A DNA stretch of 64,000 nucleotides from contig JAEWJT010000017.1 of the NCBI GenBank assembly GCA_023386345.1, positions 1 through 64,000 on the forward strand, given 5' to 3'. The stretch is from Bacillota bacterium (GTDB lineage: Bacteria > Bacillota > Clostridia > Tissierellales > Sedimentibacteraceae). Of this stretch, positions 8,122 through 17,107 are shown one piece after another (the stretch's first letter is position 1; the number at the start of each line of letters is the position of its first letter). The translations under genes and the position numbers were made by a program. The notes below the pieces were generated by a model that saw only the letters and a program-made list of their open reading frames with translations, was not told where the DNA came from and did not search any database.

Positions 8122-8610
8122 GTGCAAACAGGATTTGATATTAAGGAAAATGAAAAGGGTTTCATAGAGCTAAAAAAGTATATGGACTCATTAAAGGACT
8201 CTCAGGGTATTTTGATGCAAACCTTACACAAGGCTCAAAGTATCTTTGGTTACTTGCCAATTGAAGTGCAGAAATTTGTATCAGAAGAATTGAATATTCC
8301 TTTGGCAGAAATATATGGAGTAGCTACATTTTATACACAATTTTCCATTGATCCAAAAGGAAAGCATAAGATTGGAGTATGTCTAGGTACTGCATGTTAT
8401 GTTAGAAATTCACAGGCTGTTTTGGACAAGCTAGCTGAAACTTTAAGAGTTAAAGTTGGTGCGACTACAGATGATGGATTGTTTACTTTGGAAGCAACAA
8501 GATGCTTAGGTTGTTGCGGTCTAGCTCCAGTAATGATGATTGATGATGAAGTTTTTGGAAAAGTTGATCCTAACAACATTCCATCGATAATAGCTTCATA
8601 CAAGAAGTAA
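8122..8610 (+). CDS. hndA: NuoE-like [2Fe-2S] subunit of NAD(P)-linked [FeFe] hydrogenase (HndA)
   Basis: This 162-residue thioredoxin-like ferredoxin corresponds to NuoE and to HndA/HydC of multimeric [FeFe] hydrogenases. The four cluster ligands are visible as C87 and C92 (CLGTAC) and C128 and C132 (CLGCCG), the usual C-x4-C...C-x3-C pattern. An N-terminal helical region precedes the fold. Translation starts at GTG 8122, 8 nt after AGAGGAGG. It is the first of four genes (HndA, B, C, D order) and passes electrons between the flavin subunit and the rest of the complex. Confidence 0.93.
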   Translation: MQTGFDIKENEKGFIELKKYMDSLKDSQGILMQTLHKAQSIFGYLPIEVQKFVSEELNIPLAEIYGVATFYTQFSIDPKGKHKIGVCLGTACYVRNSQAVLDKLAETLRVKVGATTDDGLFTLEATRCLGCCGLAPVMMIDDEVFGKVDPNNIPSIIASYKK

Positions 8611-8643
8611 TGAATTTACTTTAAAGAAAGGAAATAGTTCAAA

Positions 8644-9000
8644 ATGAAATCATTAGAAGAATTGAAGAAAATTAGAGAAGCTTCTTTAGCTAATATGGAA
8701 ATGCGTAATACTGATAAAGATGTAAGAATAGTTGTAGGAATGGCTACTTGCGGAATTTCAGCAGGAGCAAGACCTGTATTAAATGCTCTTATTGAAGAGA
8801 TAGCAAAAAGAAATTTACTAAATGTTCAAGTAGTTCAGACAGGCTGCATAGGAATGTGTACATTTGAGCCTATAGTTGAAGTGTTAAAGGGCGACAGTGA
8901 AAAGGTTACCTATGTAAATATGGATGCTGAAAAAGCTAAAAAGATAATAGCTGAACATATTGTAAACAACAAAATTATCAAAGAATACACTATCGGTTAA
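8644..9000 (+). CDS. hndB: HndB-like (2Fe-2S) ferredoxin-fold subunit
   Basis: This 118-residue protein has a thioredoxin-like ferredoxin fold, with VVGMATCGISAGA near residue 36 and QTGCIGMCTFEPI near 68-72, as in the HndB subunit of NADP-reducing hydrogenase from Desulfovibrio. I see only three cysteines, so whether it binds a [2Fe-2S] cluster is open. An AAAGGAAA SD precedes the ATG. It lies 33 bp after hndA and 37 bp before hndC, clearly in the same operon. Confidence 0.87.
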   Translation: MKSLEELKKIREASLANMEMRNTDKDVRIVVGMATCGISAGARPVLNALIEEIAKRNLLNVQVVQTGCIGMCTFEPIVEVLKGDSEKVTYVNMDAEKAKKIIAEHIVNNKIIKEYTIG

Positions 9001-9037
9001 TGCAGATAATGGTAGATAGACTTATTGGAGGTAAAAA

Positions 9038-10828
9038 ATGACTATTTTTAGATCACACGTATTAGTGTGTGGCGGTACAGGTTGTACATCATCAAAGTCC
9101 TTGTTAATTAAAAATAGATTTGAAGAAAAAATAGCTGAAAAAGGACTCGATAAAGAGGTTCAAGTTATAGCAACTGGTTGTTTCGGACTTTGTGAGGAAG
9201 GACCAATTGTAATTGTATACCCTGAAGGCTCATTCTACGCAAAAATGACAATAGACAGAGTGGACGAAATAGTAGAAGAGCATTTATTAAAGGGAAGAAT
9301 TGTACAAAAATATTTATACGAAGAAGCTTCATCTCATGAGGCGGTAAAATCATTAAATGAATTAGACTTTTATAAAAAGCAAAAAAGAATTGCACTTAAG
9401 AATTGTGGAGCTATAAATCCAGAAAATATTAACGAGTATATAGCAAAAGATGGATACATGGCATTAGGAAAAGCTTTAACTGAAATGAAACCGGAAGATG
9501 TAATAAAAGTAGTTAAAGATTCAGGACTAAGAGGAAGAGGGGGCGGCGGATTCCCAACAGGAATGAAATGGTCATTTGCTGCACCTAATCAAGCAGATCA
9601 AAAATACGTTATCTGTAATGCTGACGAAGGAGACCCAGGTGCATTTATGGATAGATCTGTACTTGAAGGAGACCCTCATTCAGTATTAGAGGCTATGGCG
9701 ATAGCTGGTTATGCAATAGGCTCTACAAAAGGCTTTATATACGTTAGAGCTGAATACCCTATAGCTGTTAGCAGATTAGAAATAGCAATAAGACAAGCAA
9801 AAGAGCTTGGACTTTTAGGCAAAAATATATTTGATTCAGGATTTGATTTTGATGTTGAAATCAGACTTGGAGCTGGAGCTTTCGTTTGTGGAGAAGAAAC
9901 TGCACTTATGGCTTCTATTGAAGGCAAGAGAGGTATGTCAAGAAATAAGCCTCCATTCCCTGCAAATAAAGGATTATGGGGCAAACCAACAATAATCAAT
10001 AATGTTGAGACATTAGCGAATATTCCTCAAATCATACTTAAAGGCTCTGACTGGTTCAAGAGTATGGGAACTGAAAAATCACCGGGAACAAAAGTATTTG
10101 CTTTGGGTGGAAAGATAAATAACACAGGTCTTGTTGAAGTACCTATGGGAACGTCACTTAGAGAGGTTATATATGATATAGGAGGAGGATGTCCAAATGG
10201 CAAGAAATTCAAAGCCGTTCAAACAGGAGGACCTTCTGGTGGATGTATAACATCTGATTATATAGATACAAAAATAGATTTCGATACATTGACTGCTCTT
10301 GGCTCAATGATGGGCTCAGGCGGAATGATAGTAATGGACGAAGACAACTGTATGGTTGACATAGCAAGATTTTTCCTTGAATTCACAGTTGATGAATCAT
10401 GTGGAAAATGTACTCCATGTCGTGAAGGTACAAAGAGAATGCTAGAAATTCTTGAGAGAATTACTGAAGGCAAAGGAACTATGGAAGACCTTGACAGATT
10501 AGAAGAGTTAGGAAATACAATTAAAAGTACTTCATTGTGCGGTCTTGGTCAAACAGCTCCAAACCCTGTTTTATCAACATTGAAATATTTCAGAGATGAG
10601 TACGAAGCACATGTTAATGAAAAAAGATGTCCAGCAGGAGTTTGTTCAGCACTTGCAAGCTATTCAATTACAGCAAATTGTAAGGGATGTACTAAATGTG
10701 CTAGACAATGTCCAGTAGGTGCAATAGAGGGTAAGGTTAAAGAAATTCATATAATTAACCAAGAAAAATGTATCAAATGCGGTGCCTGCGTAAATGCGTG
10801 TGTATTTAAGGCTATAATAAAAAAATAG
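9038..10828 (+). CDS. hndC: NuoF-like flavoprotein subunit of electron-bifurcating hydrogenase (HndC)
   Basis: At 596 residues this has the full HndC/HydB layout. An N-terminal thioredoxin-like [2Fe-2S] domain carries GGTGCTSSKS and TGCFGLCEEG. The FMN/NAD(P)H domain carries GLRGRGGGGFPTGMKW and CNADEGDPGAFMDRS. The NuoF [4Fe-4S] site is SCGKCTPCREGT with a later SLCGLG. A C-terminal ferredoxin domain has two clusters (CKGCTKCARQCP and CIKCGACVNAC). It oxidises or reduces NAD(P)H and is where bifurcation between ferredoxin and pyridine nucleotide is thought to occur in this family. An SD GGAGG precedes the ATG. Confidence 0.95.
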   Translation: MTIFRSHVLVCGGTGCTSSKSLLIKNRFEEKIAEKGLDKEVQVIATGCFGLCEEGPIVIVYPEGSFYAKMTIDRVDEIVEEHLLKGRIVQKYLYEEASSHEAVKSLNELDFYKKQKRIALKNCGAINPENINEYIAKDGYMALGKALTEMKPEDVIKVVKDSGLRGRGGGGFPTGMKWSFAAPNQADQKYVICNADEGDPGAFMDRSVLEGDPHSVLEAMAIAGYAIGSTKGFIYVRAEYPIAVSRLEIAIRQAKELGLLGKNIFDSGFDFDVEIRLGAGAFVCGEETALMASIEGKRGMSRNKPPFPANKGLWGKPTIINNVETLANIPQIILKGSDWFKSMGTEKSPGTKVFALGGKINNTGLVEVPMGTSLREVIYDIGGGCPNGKKFKAVQTGGPSGGCITSDYIDTKIDFDTLTALGSMMGSGGMIVMDEDNCMVDIARFFLEFTVDESCGKCTPCREGTKRMLEILERITEGKGTMEDLDRLEELGNTIKSTSLCGLGQTAPNPVLSTLKYFRDEYEAHVNEKRCPAGVCSALASYSITANCKGCTKCARQCPVGAIEGKVKEIHIINQEKCIKCGACVNACVFKAIIKK

Positions 10829-10846
10829 GAAGGTAGGTGTAAATAT

Positions 10847-12622
10847 ATGGATAAAGTTAAAATAACAATTAATGGTATAGAGCTTGAAGTGCCAAAGGAT
10901 TATACAGTATTAATGGCTGCTAAGGAAGCTGGTATAGATATACCTACACTTTGCTTTTTAAAAGATATAAACGAGGTAGCTGCTTGTAGAGTTTGTATAG
11001 TTGAAGTAGATATTAAGGGAGTTCCGATGAGAAACTTGCCTGCTTCATGTGTTCTACAAGTTCAAGACGGTATGAATGTAAGAACAAACACACCTCAAGT
11101 TAGAAAAGCAGTAAAAACAAACGTAGAATTAATATTAGCAAATCACAATAGAGAATGTTTAATTTGTAAGAGAAATGGAAGCTGTGAATTGCAAAAGCTT
11201 TGTGATGAGCTTGGTATAAGAGATATACCTTACCAAGGCGAAAAATGTGAAAGCAGAGTAGATGATTTATCAGATTCTATAGTAAGAGATCCAAGCAAAT
11301 GTATACTTTGCGGAAGATGCGTAAGCGTATGTAGAGATGTACAAGGAATTGGAGCACTTGATTTCACAAACAGAGGATTTAAAACAGAGGTAGCTCCTGC
11401 ATTTAACTACAGTATGAAAGATGTAAACTGTGTATACTGCGGACAATGTATAAATGCCTGTCCTGTTGCAGCTTTAAGAGAAAAATCAAACATAGATGAT
11501 GTTTGGGCTGCTATAGACGATAAAGATAAATTTGTTGTAGTTCAAACAGCTCCAGCTGTTAGAGCGTCACTTGGAGAGGAGTTCGGACTTCCAGTAGGCT
11601 CAAGAGTAACAGGCAAAATGGTAGCTGCTCTTAAGAGACTTGGCTTTGATAAAGTATTCGACACTGATTTCTCAGCTGACTTAACTATAATTGAAGAGGG
11701 AAATGAGTTATTAAATAGAGTTAAAAATGGCAAGACATTGCCAATGATAACATCATGTTCACCAGGATGGGTAAGATACTGTGAAATAAACTATCCAGAA
11801 TTTATTGACAATCTTTCAACATGTAAATCTCCGCAACAAATGCTTGGTGCTATAGCTAAGTCTTATTACGCAGAGAAAATGGGAATAGACCCTAAGAAAA
11901 TGGTTGTAGTATCTATAATGCCTTGTACATCTAAGAAAACTGAGTTAAAGCGTCCTGAGCTAGAAGTTGATGGTTTAAGAGATGTTGATATTTCATTAAC
12001 TACAAGAGAGTTAGGAGATATGATTAAGCAATCAAGAATTCTATTTAATGACTTAAAAGATGAAGAATTTGACAAGATGCTTGGTGAATACTCAGGAGCT
12101 GGCGTTATATTCGGTGCGACAGGTGGAGTTATGGAAGCGGCTCTTAGAACAGTAGCTGACATACTAACTGGAGAAGATTTGAAGGAAATAGAATATAAAG
12201 CAGTAAGAGGACTTCAAGGAGTTAAAGAAGCTTCTGTAACATTGCCTATAAATGGGAAAGATACAGAAATCAAGGTAGCTATAGCTCATGGTACTGCTAA
12301 TGCTGCACAGGTTTTAGAGTCAATCAAAAATGGCGAAAAGGAATACCACTTTATAGAGGTTATGGCTTGTCCAGGTGGCTGTGTTCACGGCGGCGGACAA
12401 TCACATGTTTCAGCAAAAGCAAGAATGAGTGTAAATCCAAAGCTAAAAAGAGCAAATGCTCTATATGATGAAGATAAAGCAAGACCAGTAAGAAAATCTC
12501 ATAAAAATCCAGAAATCGTAAAATTATACGAGGATTTCTTAAAGGATGCAAATGGTCATTTAGCACACAAATTACTTCATACTCATTATCATAAGAGAGA
12601 AGTATATAAAACAGAGAAATAA
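10847..12622 (+). CDS. hndD: [FeFe] hydrogenase catalytic subunit (HndD)
   Basis: This 591-residue subunit forms or consumes H2 at the H-cluster. Domains in order are an N-terminal [2Fe-2S] domain (PTLCFLKDINEVAACRVC), a His-ligated [4Fe-4S] site (HNRECLICKRNGSC), and two [4Fe-4S] clusters (CILCGRCVSVC and CVYCGQCINACP). The H-cluster signatures follow: L1 TSCSPGWVRYCE, L2 MPCTSKKTE and L3 EVMACPGGCVHGGGQ. A C-terminal small-subunit domain is fused at the end. All H-cluster cysteines are present, so it should be active if the HydEFG maturases exist elsewhere. It is cytoplasmic: no signal peptide is seen. Confidence 0.96.
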   Translation: MDKVKITINGIELEVPKDYTVLMAAKEAGIDIPTLCFLKDINEVAACRVCIVEVDIKGVPMRNLPASCVLQVQDGMNVRTNTPQVRKAVKTNVELILANHNRECLICKRNGSCELQKLCDELGIRDIPYQGEKCESRVDDLSDSIVRDPSKCILCGRCVSVCRDVQGIGALDFTNRGFKTEVAPAFNYSMKDVNCVYCGQCINACPVAALREKSNIDDVWAAIDDKDKFVVVQTAPAVRASLGEEFGLPVGSRVTGKMVAALKRLGFDKVFDTDFSADLTIIEEGNELLNRVKNGKTLPMITSCSPGWVRYCEINYPEFIDNLSTCKSPQQMLGAIAKSYYAEKMGIDPKKMVVVSIMPCTSKKTELKRPELEVDGLRDVDISLTTRELGDMIKQSRILFNDLKDEEFDKMLGEYSGAGVIFGATGGVMEAALRTVADILTGEDLKEIEYKAVRGLQGVKEASVTLPINGKDTEIKVAIAHGTANAAQVLESIKNGEKEYHFIEVMACPGGCVHGGGQSHVSAKARMSVNPKLKRANALYDEDKARPVRKSHKNPEIVKLYEDFLKDANGHLAHKLLHTHYHKREVYKTEK

Positions 12623-12632
12623 GAATTAAAAT

Positions 12633-12667
12633 AAAAGCTGGAATGGCAATTTGCTGTTCCAGCTTTT
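12633..12667 (+). terminator. Terminator of the hydrogenase operon
   Basis: AAAAGCTGGAA (12633-12643) pairs perfectly with TTCCAGCTTTT (12657-12667), with a further GGC...GCT helix inside the loop. The stem ends in a T-run on either strand, so it can work bidirectionally. Confidence 0.85.
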
Positions 12668-12744
12668 AAACAAAATATTTCCAAAGTATTAGAGTTTGAC
12701 TTTTACGTTCGGTAAACGAATATATATTTATTGAGGTGAAAAAA

Positions 12745-13821
12745 TTGAAAAATGAAGGAAAGTCTCATGTAAGACGGATTATTAAAAAATTACTGATTTC
12801 ATTGGCGATAGTTTTATTTATTCTTGTTTTAGGCACGGGTATTTTATTTTATGAAGAGCTGAAGATTATTAATTCAATTAAAAAAATATCAAGTGAAAAA
12901 TCTATATATTATATGGAAGTAGATGGAGACTATTATTTTGAAGAATTTCTAAAATCAGGAGGGGCATCTTCAGATAAAGCTGTAGGCGCATTTCTTACAA
13001 AGCACATCTCAAAAGGCTTTTATTCAGTAGATGTCAAAGAAACTGGACCTGCTTGCAGCACAATTTCCGCTGCCAGCCCTGATGGATATCATGTTTGGGG
13101 GAGAAATTTTGATTGGACAAATTCTGTTCCAATCATTGTAAAGTGTGTTCCTAAGAATGGATATTCATCCATTTCGACCTGTGACTTTAAAAATATCACA
13201 TCCAGCTCAGATGTTGTGCCGGAAGGTATTGAAAATAAAATAATTTCCATTGCTGCACTGTATGTTCCTATGGATGGTATCAATGAAGCAGGGCTTTGTG
13301 TTGCCGATCTTGAAGTAAACGAGGGCGGTATGACTACTATTGACACAGATAAACCAAATCTCACTATAACAACAGCAATTCGTCTTTTACTGAATAAAGC
13401 AGCTAATGTAGATGAGGCGGTCGCATTATTAAAAATGTATGATATTTACGCATCAGGCGGTATCAGCCATCATCTTGCGATTTCAGATGCCACTGGTGCG
13501 TCAGTTGCGGTGGAATTTGTGGATGGAGAATTAGTCGTTGTAAATACAAACGCTGTAACAAATTTTAATTTTGCAAATGGAAATACATCTGCCGGCGGTG
13601 AAAATGCAAAGCAACGTTTTGATTACTTAAGTGCTCTTTATAAAGAAAAGGAAGGTTTATTGACCAGCGAGGAAGTAAAAAATGCTCTTTCCCAGGTTTC
13701 TCAATCAGATGGTAATTGGAAGACACAATGGTCAGTTGTGTATGAGCATGGTTCTTCGACTGTCAACTATTACTTTGACTGCGATTTTGAAAAAGCTTAT
13801 AGTTTTTCAGTCCGCAAGTGA
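12745..13821 (+). CDS. Membrane-anchored linear amide C-N hydrolase (Ntn fold)
   Basis: The product (about 358 residues) has an N-terminal transmembrane anchor (LLISLAIVLFILVLGTGILF at about residues 14-33), then an Ntn-hydrolase domain. The probable nucleophile is the cysteine in GPACSTISA, followed by VWGRNFDWTN, as in choloylglycine hydrolase and acyl-transferase relatives. The substrate (bile salt, N-acyl amide or other) cannot be told. I choose TTG 12745 because GAGGTG lies 6 nt upstream; the frame is open from GTG 12736. A membrane anchor rather than N-terminal cysteine exposure is notable. It stands alone after the hydrogenase terminator. Confidence 0.82.
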   Translation: MKNEGKSHVRRIIKKLLISLAIVLFILVLGTGILFYEELKIINSIKKISSEKSIYYMEVDGDYYFEEFLKSGGASSDKAVGAFLTKHISKGFYSVDVKETGPACSTISAASPDGYHVWGRNFDWTNSVPIIVKCVPKNGYSSISTCDFKNITSSSDVVPEGIENKIISIAALYVPMDGINEAGLCVADLEVNEGGMTTIDTDKPNLTITTAIRLLLNKAANVDEAVALLKMYDIYASGGISHHLAISDATGASVAVEFVDGELVVVNTNAVTNFNFANGNTSAGGENAKQRFDYLSALYKEKEGLLTSEEVKNALSQVSQSDGNWKTQWSVVYEHGSSTVNYYFDCDFEKAYSFSVRK

Positions 13822-13909
13822 TAATTTTATAAAAAATTTTATTTAATATATATAAATTAAAACAAATATAGTACTTATCATAGCATTACAGCTATTAGGA
13901 GAATATCAA

Positions 13910-14620
13910 ATGATAAAAGTTTTACAAGCAAATAAAGAATATGAAAGCAACATAAGGCAGTATGGAAAAAGAGATGGAATATCAGCTATTATATTATTTT
14001 TAGTATTTATATTAATGTATTCTATTCTTGCAGTATTAAATAATAAAAGTGATTTTGTAAAAAGTAATATTTTACTTATTGGATGTATTTTTAATGTTTT
14101 AATAACAGTTATTACAATATTATTTGTTAAGATAAGGAAAGAGAAATTAGACAGCATAGGGCTTTACAATGGTAAATGGAAAATAAGTTGTATTGTTGGA
14201 TTTATATTAGCTTGTATATTTTTATTCAATAATTGTATATCGCACTTAATAGGCGGTGCTAGATTAATTGATATTAAACAAATTGTAATATTGTCTATTT
14301 ATTATTTGTCTGTATCTTTTTGTGAAGAAATAGTATTTAGAGGATATATTGGTACTAGGATATATGGATTTGTAAAAAATAAGTATTTATCAATAATTAT
14401 AGTGGGTTTTTTATTTATTGTAATGCACTTTCCGTATAGGATGATAGCATTTGGGATGACATTAAGCGAACTAACAATAAAAAATTTTGGGTGGATTTTA
14501 AATCTTTTTATTACGCATATTATTTTTAATTTTATATATTTAAAAACAAACTCTTTATATGGCTGCATAATTCCACATTGGATTTCAAACCTTGCATATA
14601 ATATTGTTTCTAAAAGTTAA
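13910..14620 (+). CDS. CPBP family intramembrane metalloprotease
   Basis: This 236-residue polytopic membrane protein has about six or seven hydrophobic segments. The CPBP (CAAX protease and bacteriocin-processing) signatures are visible: the glutamate pair and arginine in CEEIVFRGY, then MHFPYR with the second-motif histidine, then THIIFNF. Members cleave within membranes or confer bacteriocin self-immunity. The actual role is unknown. An AGGAGA SD lies 8 nt upstream. A second, different CPBP gene follows at 14709. Confidence 0.85.
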   Translation: MIKVLQANKEYESNIRQYGKRDGISAIILFLVFILMYSILAVLNNKSDFVKSNILLIGCIFNVLITVITILFVKIRKEKLDSIGLYNGKWKISCIVGFILACIFLFNNCISHLIGGARLIDIKQIVILSIYYLSVSFCEEIVFRGYIGTRIYGFVKNKYLSIIIVGFLFIVMHFPYRMIAFGMTLSELTIKNFGWILNLFITHIIFNFIYLKTNSLYGCIIPHWISNLAYNIVSKS

Positions 14621-14708
14621 TAGTAATTAATGAGATGGTCTAACATTGCTTTAATATGATAAAACTTATATTTACTAAAAGAATTTATTTAATTAGGAGT
14701 AAATTACA

Positions 14709-15338
14709 ATGGAAAAAAGCAATACTAAAATAATTTTGTTGCCAATTATTATAATTGCCATAGGATTTGTTGTAGCTGTCATTGCAAATCATATTATAGG
14801 AGAGTGGGCCTTTATCCCTCTATCTATAGTGTATTGGTCTTTAATTTTTATTGTTGTTAAGCCGACAAAGAATAAATTAACGGAAATATTTAAGTACTCT
14901 CATATAAATTTGAAATATATTCTTATTGCTTTTATTCCGGTGTTACTTTGCATAGTTTCATTTGTGTGGGGTATTCAATATATTAACAATGTTTTTTTGA
15001 TTGTGTTATGGATTTTATTTGCTATTGTAAATCCAATTGCTGAAGAAATGTTTTGGAGAGCTTATCTTCTTGATAATCTGATCTGGAAGCCTAAAATAAA
15101 AATTATTTTTTCCTCTTTATTATTTCTTTTAAGCCATATGATGTGGGGAGTATTTTCTGTAACAATTAGGAGTTATATAATGATTATGCCCTTGCTAATA
15201 ATGGGAATAGCATGGGGATATGTTTATCATAAGACAAAAAGCCTAAAGTGGTGTATAATCGCACATTTTTTTGTAGATATCATGAATTTATCTGTTTGGG
15301 TTTTCTTAAATATTTATATACCACCTGTGATTAAATAA
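14709..15338 (+). CDS. CPBP family intramembrane metalloprotease
   Basis: This 209-residue protein has about six membrane segments and a CPBP core: AEEMFWRAYL supplies the paired glutamates and arginine, SHMMWG gives the second-motif histidine, and IAHFFVDIMNL gives the third. It is not a recent duplicate of the preceding CPBP protein, as identity is limited to the motifs. An AGGAGT SD precedes the ATG. A glycosyltransferase gene follows, but no peptide or bacteriocin precursor was recognised nearby. Confidence 0.85.
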   Translation: MEKSNTKIILLPIIIIAIGFVVAVIANHIIGEWAFIPLSIVYWSLIFIVVKPTKNKLTEIFKYSHINLKYILIAFIPVLLCIVSFVWGIQYINNVFLIVLWILFAIVNPIAEEMFWRAYLLDNLIWKPKIKIIFSSLLFLLSHMMWGVFSVTIRSYIMIMPLLIMGIAWGYVYHKTKSLKWCIIAHFFVDIMNLSVWVFLNIYIPPVIK

Positions 15339-15408
15339 ATTTTAATATAAGTTTTTGTTTGTATAGGATTTAGGAACAAAAGCTATAGTGAAAGTAAAAG
15401 GAGAGCGT

Positions 15409-16488
15409 ATGGCAAGTATTTTAATGATTAATTTACCTTTTTCAGGACATGTTAACCCAACATTACATTTAACGCAGGAGTTAGTAAAGTGTGGACATCA
15501 AGTTGTTTATATCAACGCTAAAGAATTCAGAGAAAAAATAGAGGAGACGGGTGCAGAATTTGTTCCATATATAAATTATCCGGAGTATCCAACAGAGCAG
15601 CAGAAAAAGACGAAATGCTTTAGGGCTGCATATGACACTGCATTAAGCTTATCGCAAAAGTTTGATTTGCTTATTTATGAGTTCTTTTTCTATCCGGGTA
15701 TTCGAATTGCAGAAAAGCTTGAAATTCCTTGTGTTCGCCAATTTTCTCAATCTGCATGGAATACAGCTATTATAAGTGAAGCAACAACATTTTTTAAATT
15801 AAGTTGTAAGCTTATTGATATTCAAGTTATGGGAAAGAAAAATGTAAAATATATGGGATTGAAAAATAAAAGTATAATAGATTCTACTTTATATGATAAA
15901 CCGGATTTAAACATTGTTTATATACCGAAAATTTTCCAATCACATGAAGAGTCATTCGGAGAAGATTATGTATTTGTTCTTCCGCCATTTCCTTTGCAAA
16001 TAAAGAAACAGGAAATTCCTTATAAAACAATGAAGTCACCAATTATTTATATTTCACTTGGAAGTATTATTAGTAACAGAGGATTTTGCAAAATGTGCAT
16101 AAGAGCTTTTCGTGATAGTGAATTTACAGTTATATTAAATACAGGAAGAATAGATCCAAACTCTCTTGGAAAAATACCGAGCAATATATTTGCGTATTCA
16201 TTTGTTCCGCAAATTGAGGTGTTGGGCAAGGCTGACGTTTTTCTTACACATTGCGGTATGAATAGTGTCAATGAGGCTATGAGTTTAGGTGTTCCTATGA
16301 TTGCAATGCCATTTGTGAATGATCAGATTTCAAATGCAAAGAGAGTTGTTGAACTTGGGATAGGTAAGAGAGTGCGTTCTTTTCCAAGTAGAGGAAAAGA
16401 AATATATAACACAGCAAAAAGTATTTTAAATGATAATAAAATAAAAAAACAACTGTCTCGAATTACAAAAAAATTTGCAAAAGGATAA
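15409..16488 (+). CDS. UGT-like glycosyltransferase (GT1, MGT/YjiC type)
   Basis: This 359-residue GT-B fold protein begins MASILMINLPFSGHVNPTLH, with the catalytic-site histidine of GT1 enzymes. The C-terminal donor-binding domain has IISLGS-like strands, then SFVPQIEVLGKADVFLTHCG and NEAMSLGVPMIAMPFVNDQ, the UDP-glycosyltransferase signature. Homologues glycosylate macrolides or small phenolics. It is some 30 residues shorter than typical members at the C-terminus. Start 15409 is chosen because AAAGGAG is 6 nt upstream, although the frame is open from GTG 15388. Confidence 0.85.
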   Translation: MASILMINLPFSGHVNPTLHLTQELVKCGHQVVYINAKEFREKIEETGAEFVPYINYPEYPTEQQKKTKCFRAAYDTALSLSQKFDLLIYEFFFYPGIRIAEKLEIPCVRQFSQSAWNTAIISEATTFFKLSCKLIDIQVMGKKNVKYMGLKNKSIIDSTLYDKPDLNIVYIPKIFQSHEESFGEDYVFVLPPFPLQIKKQEIPYKTMKSPIIYISLGSIISNRGFCKMCIRAFRDSEFTVILNTGRIDPNSLGKIPSNIFAYSFVPQIEVLGKADVFLTHCGMNSVNEAMSLGVPMIAMPFVNDQISNAKRVVELGIGKRVRSFPSRGKEIYNTAKSILNDNKIKKQLSRITKKFAKG

Positions 16489-16570
16489 TAATTTTAAAAA
16501 TGTAATTGATAAGATTGAATTCCTGTTGAATTCTTAAATTTATATAATATTAAATTAGGAGGTATTTTAA

Positions 16571-17038
16571 ATGTCGGATATATTGCACACTCGGATAAAT
16601 GATATGACAGGAGAAAGTAAAAAAGTACATGAGAAATATGAATATAATAAAAAGGAATTTGTACCAAGAGGAGTTGCAAATCAATGTGTTGTTTCAGTAT
16701 ACGAAATTCCTCCTCAAAAATCAGCATATCCATACCATTATCATGTTCAAAATGAAGAGGTTTTCTATATTATAAGCGGAAGCGGTATTTTAAAAACGCC
16801 AGATGGAGAAAGAATTGTATCAGAGGGAGATTTATTGTTTTTTCCGGCAAATGAAAAGGGAGCACATATGTTGACAAATAATTCACTTACAGAGATGCTT
16901 GTTTATTTGAATTTTGATACCTGTAATGCGATAGATGTTACCTTCTATCCTAATTCCGGAAAGATTGGAATTTGGGGAAAAGACATTAACAAGTTGTATA
17001 AAGCAGATGAAAATGTCGATTATTATAATGGTGAATAA
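16571..17038 (+). CDS. Cupin domain protein
   Basis: This single-domain cupin of 155 residues has the two metal-binding motifs: the first is YPYHYHVQNEEVFYIISGSG (two histidines and a glutamate), the second is FFPANEKGAHML. Similar proteins are sugar-phosphate isomerases, dioxygenases or small-molecule binders. No specific activity can be assigned. A strong TTAGGAGG SD lies about 8 nt before the ATG. It stands between the glycosyltransferase and alpha/beta hydrolase genes with the same orientation. Confidence 0.82.
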   Translation: MSDILHTRINDMTGESKKVHEKYEYNKKEFVPRGVANQCVVSVYEIPPQKSAYPYHYHVQNEEVFYIISGSGILKTPDGERIVSEGDLLFFPANEKGAHMLTNNSLTEMLVYLNFDTCNAIDVTFYPNSGKIGIWGKDINKLYKADENVDYYNGE

Positions 17039-17107
17039 TATTTAATTAGTAATTGTTTTTTTATGCTCAGTGAGCAAATTTACATTTAATATATGGGAGA
17101 TTAGTAA

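Noticed and set aside
13910..15338. Bacteriocin maturation/immunity locus
   Set aside because: Two CPBP genes are adjacent, but no small precursor peptide or ABC exporter gene was seen nearby.
15409..16488. Macrolide-inactivating glycosyltransferase
   Set aside because: The GT1 fold is supported, yet the acceptor cannot be inferred and the C-terminus is shorter than in characterised macrolide transferases.
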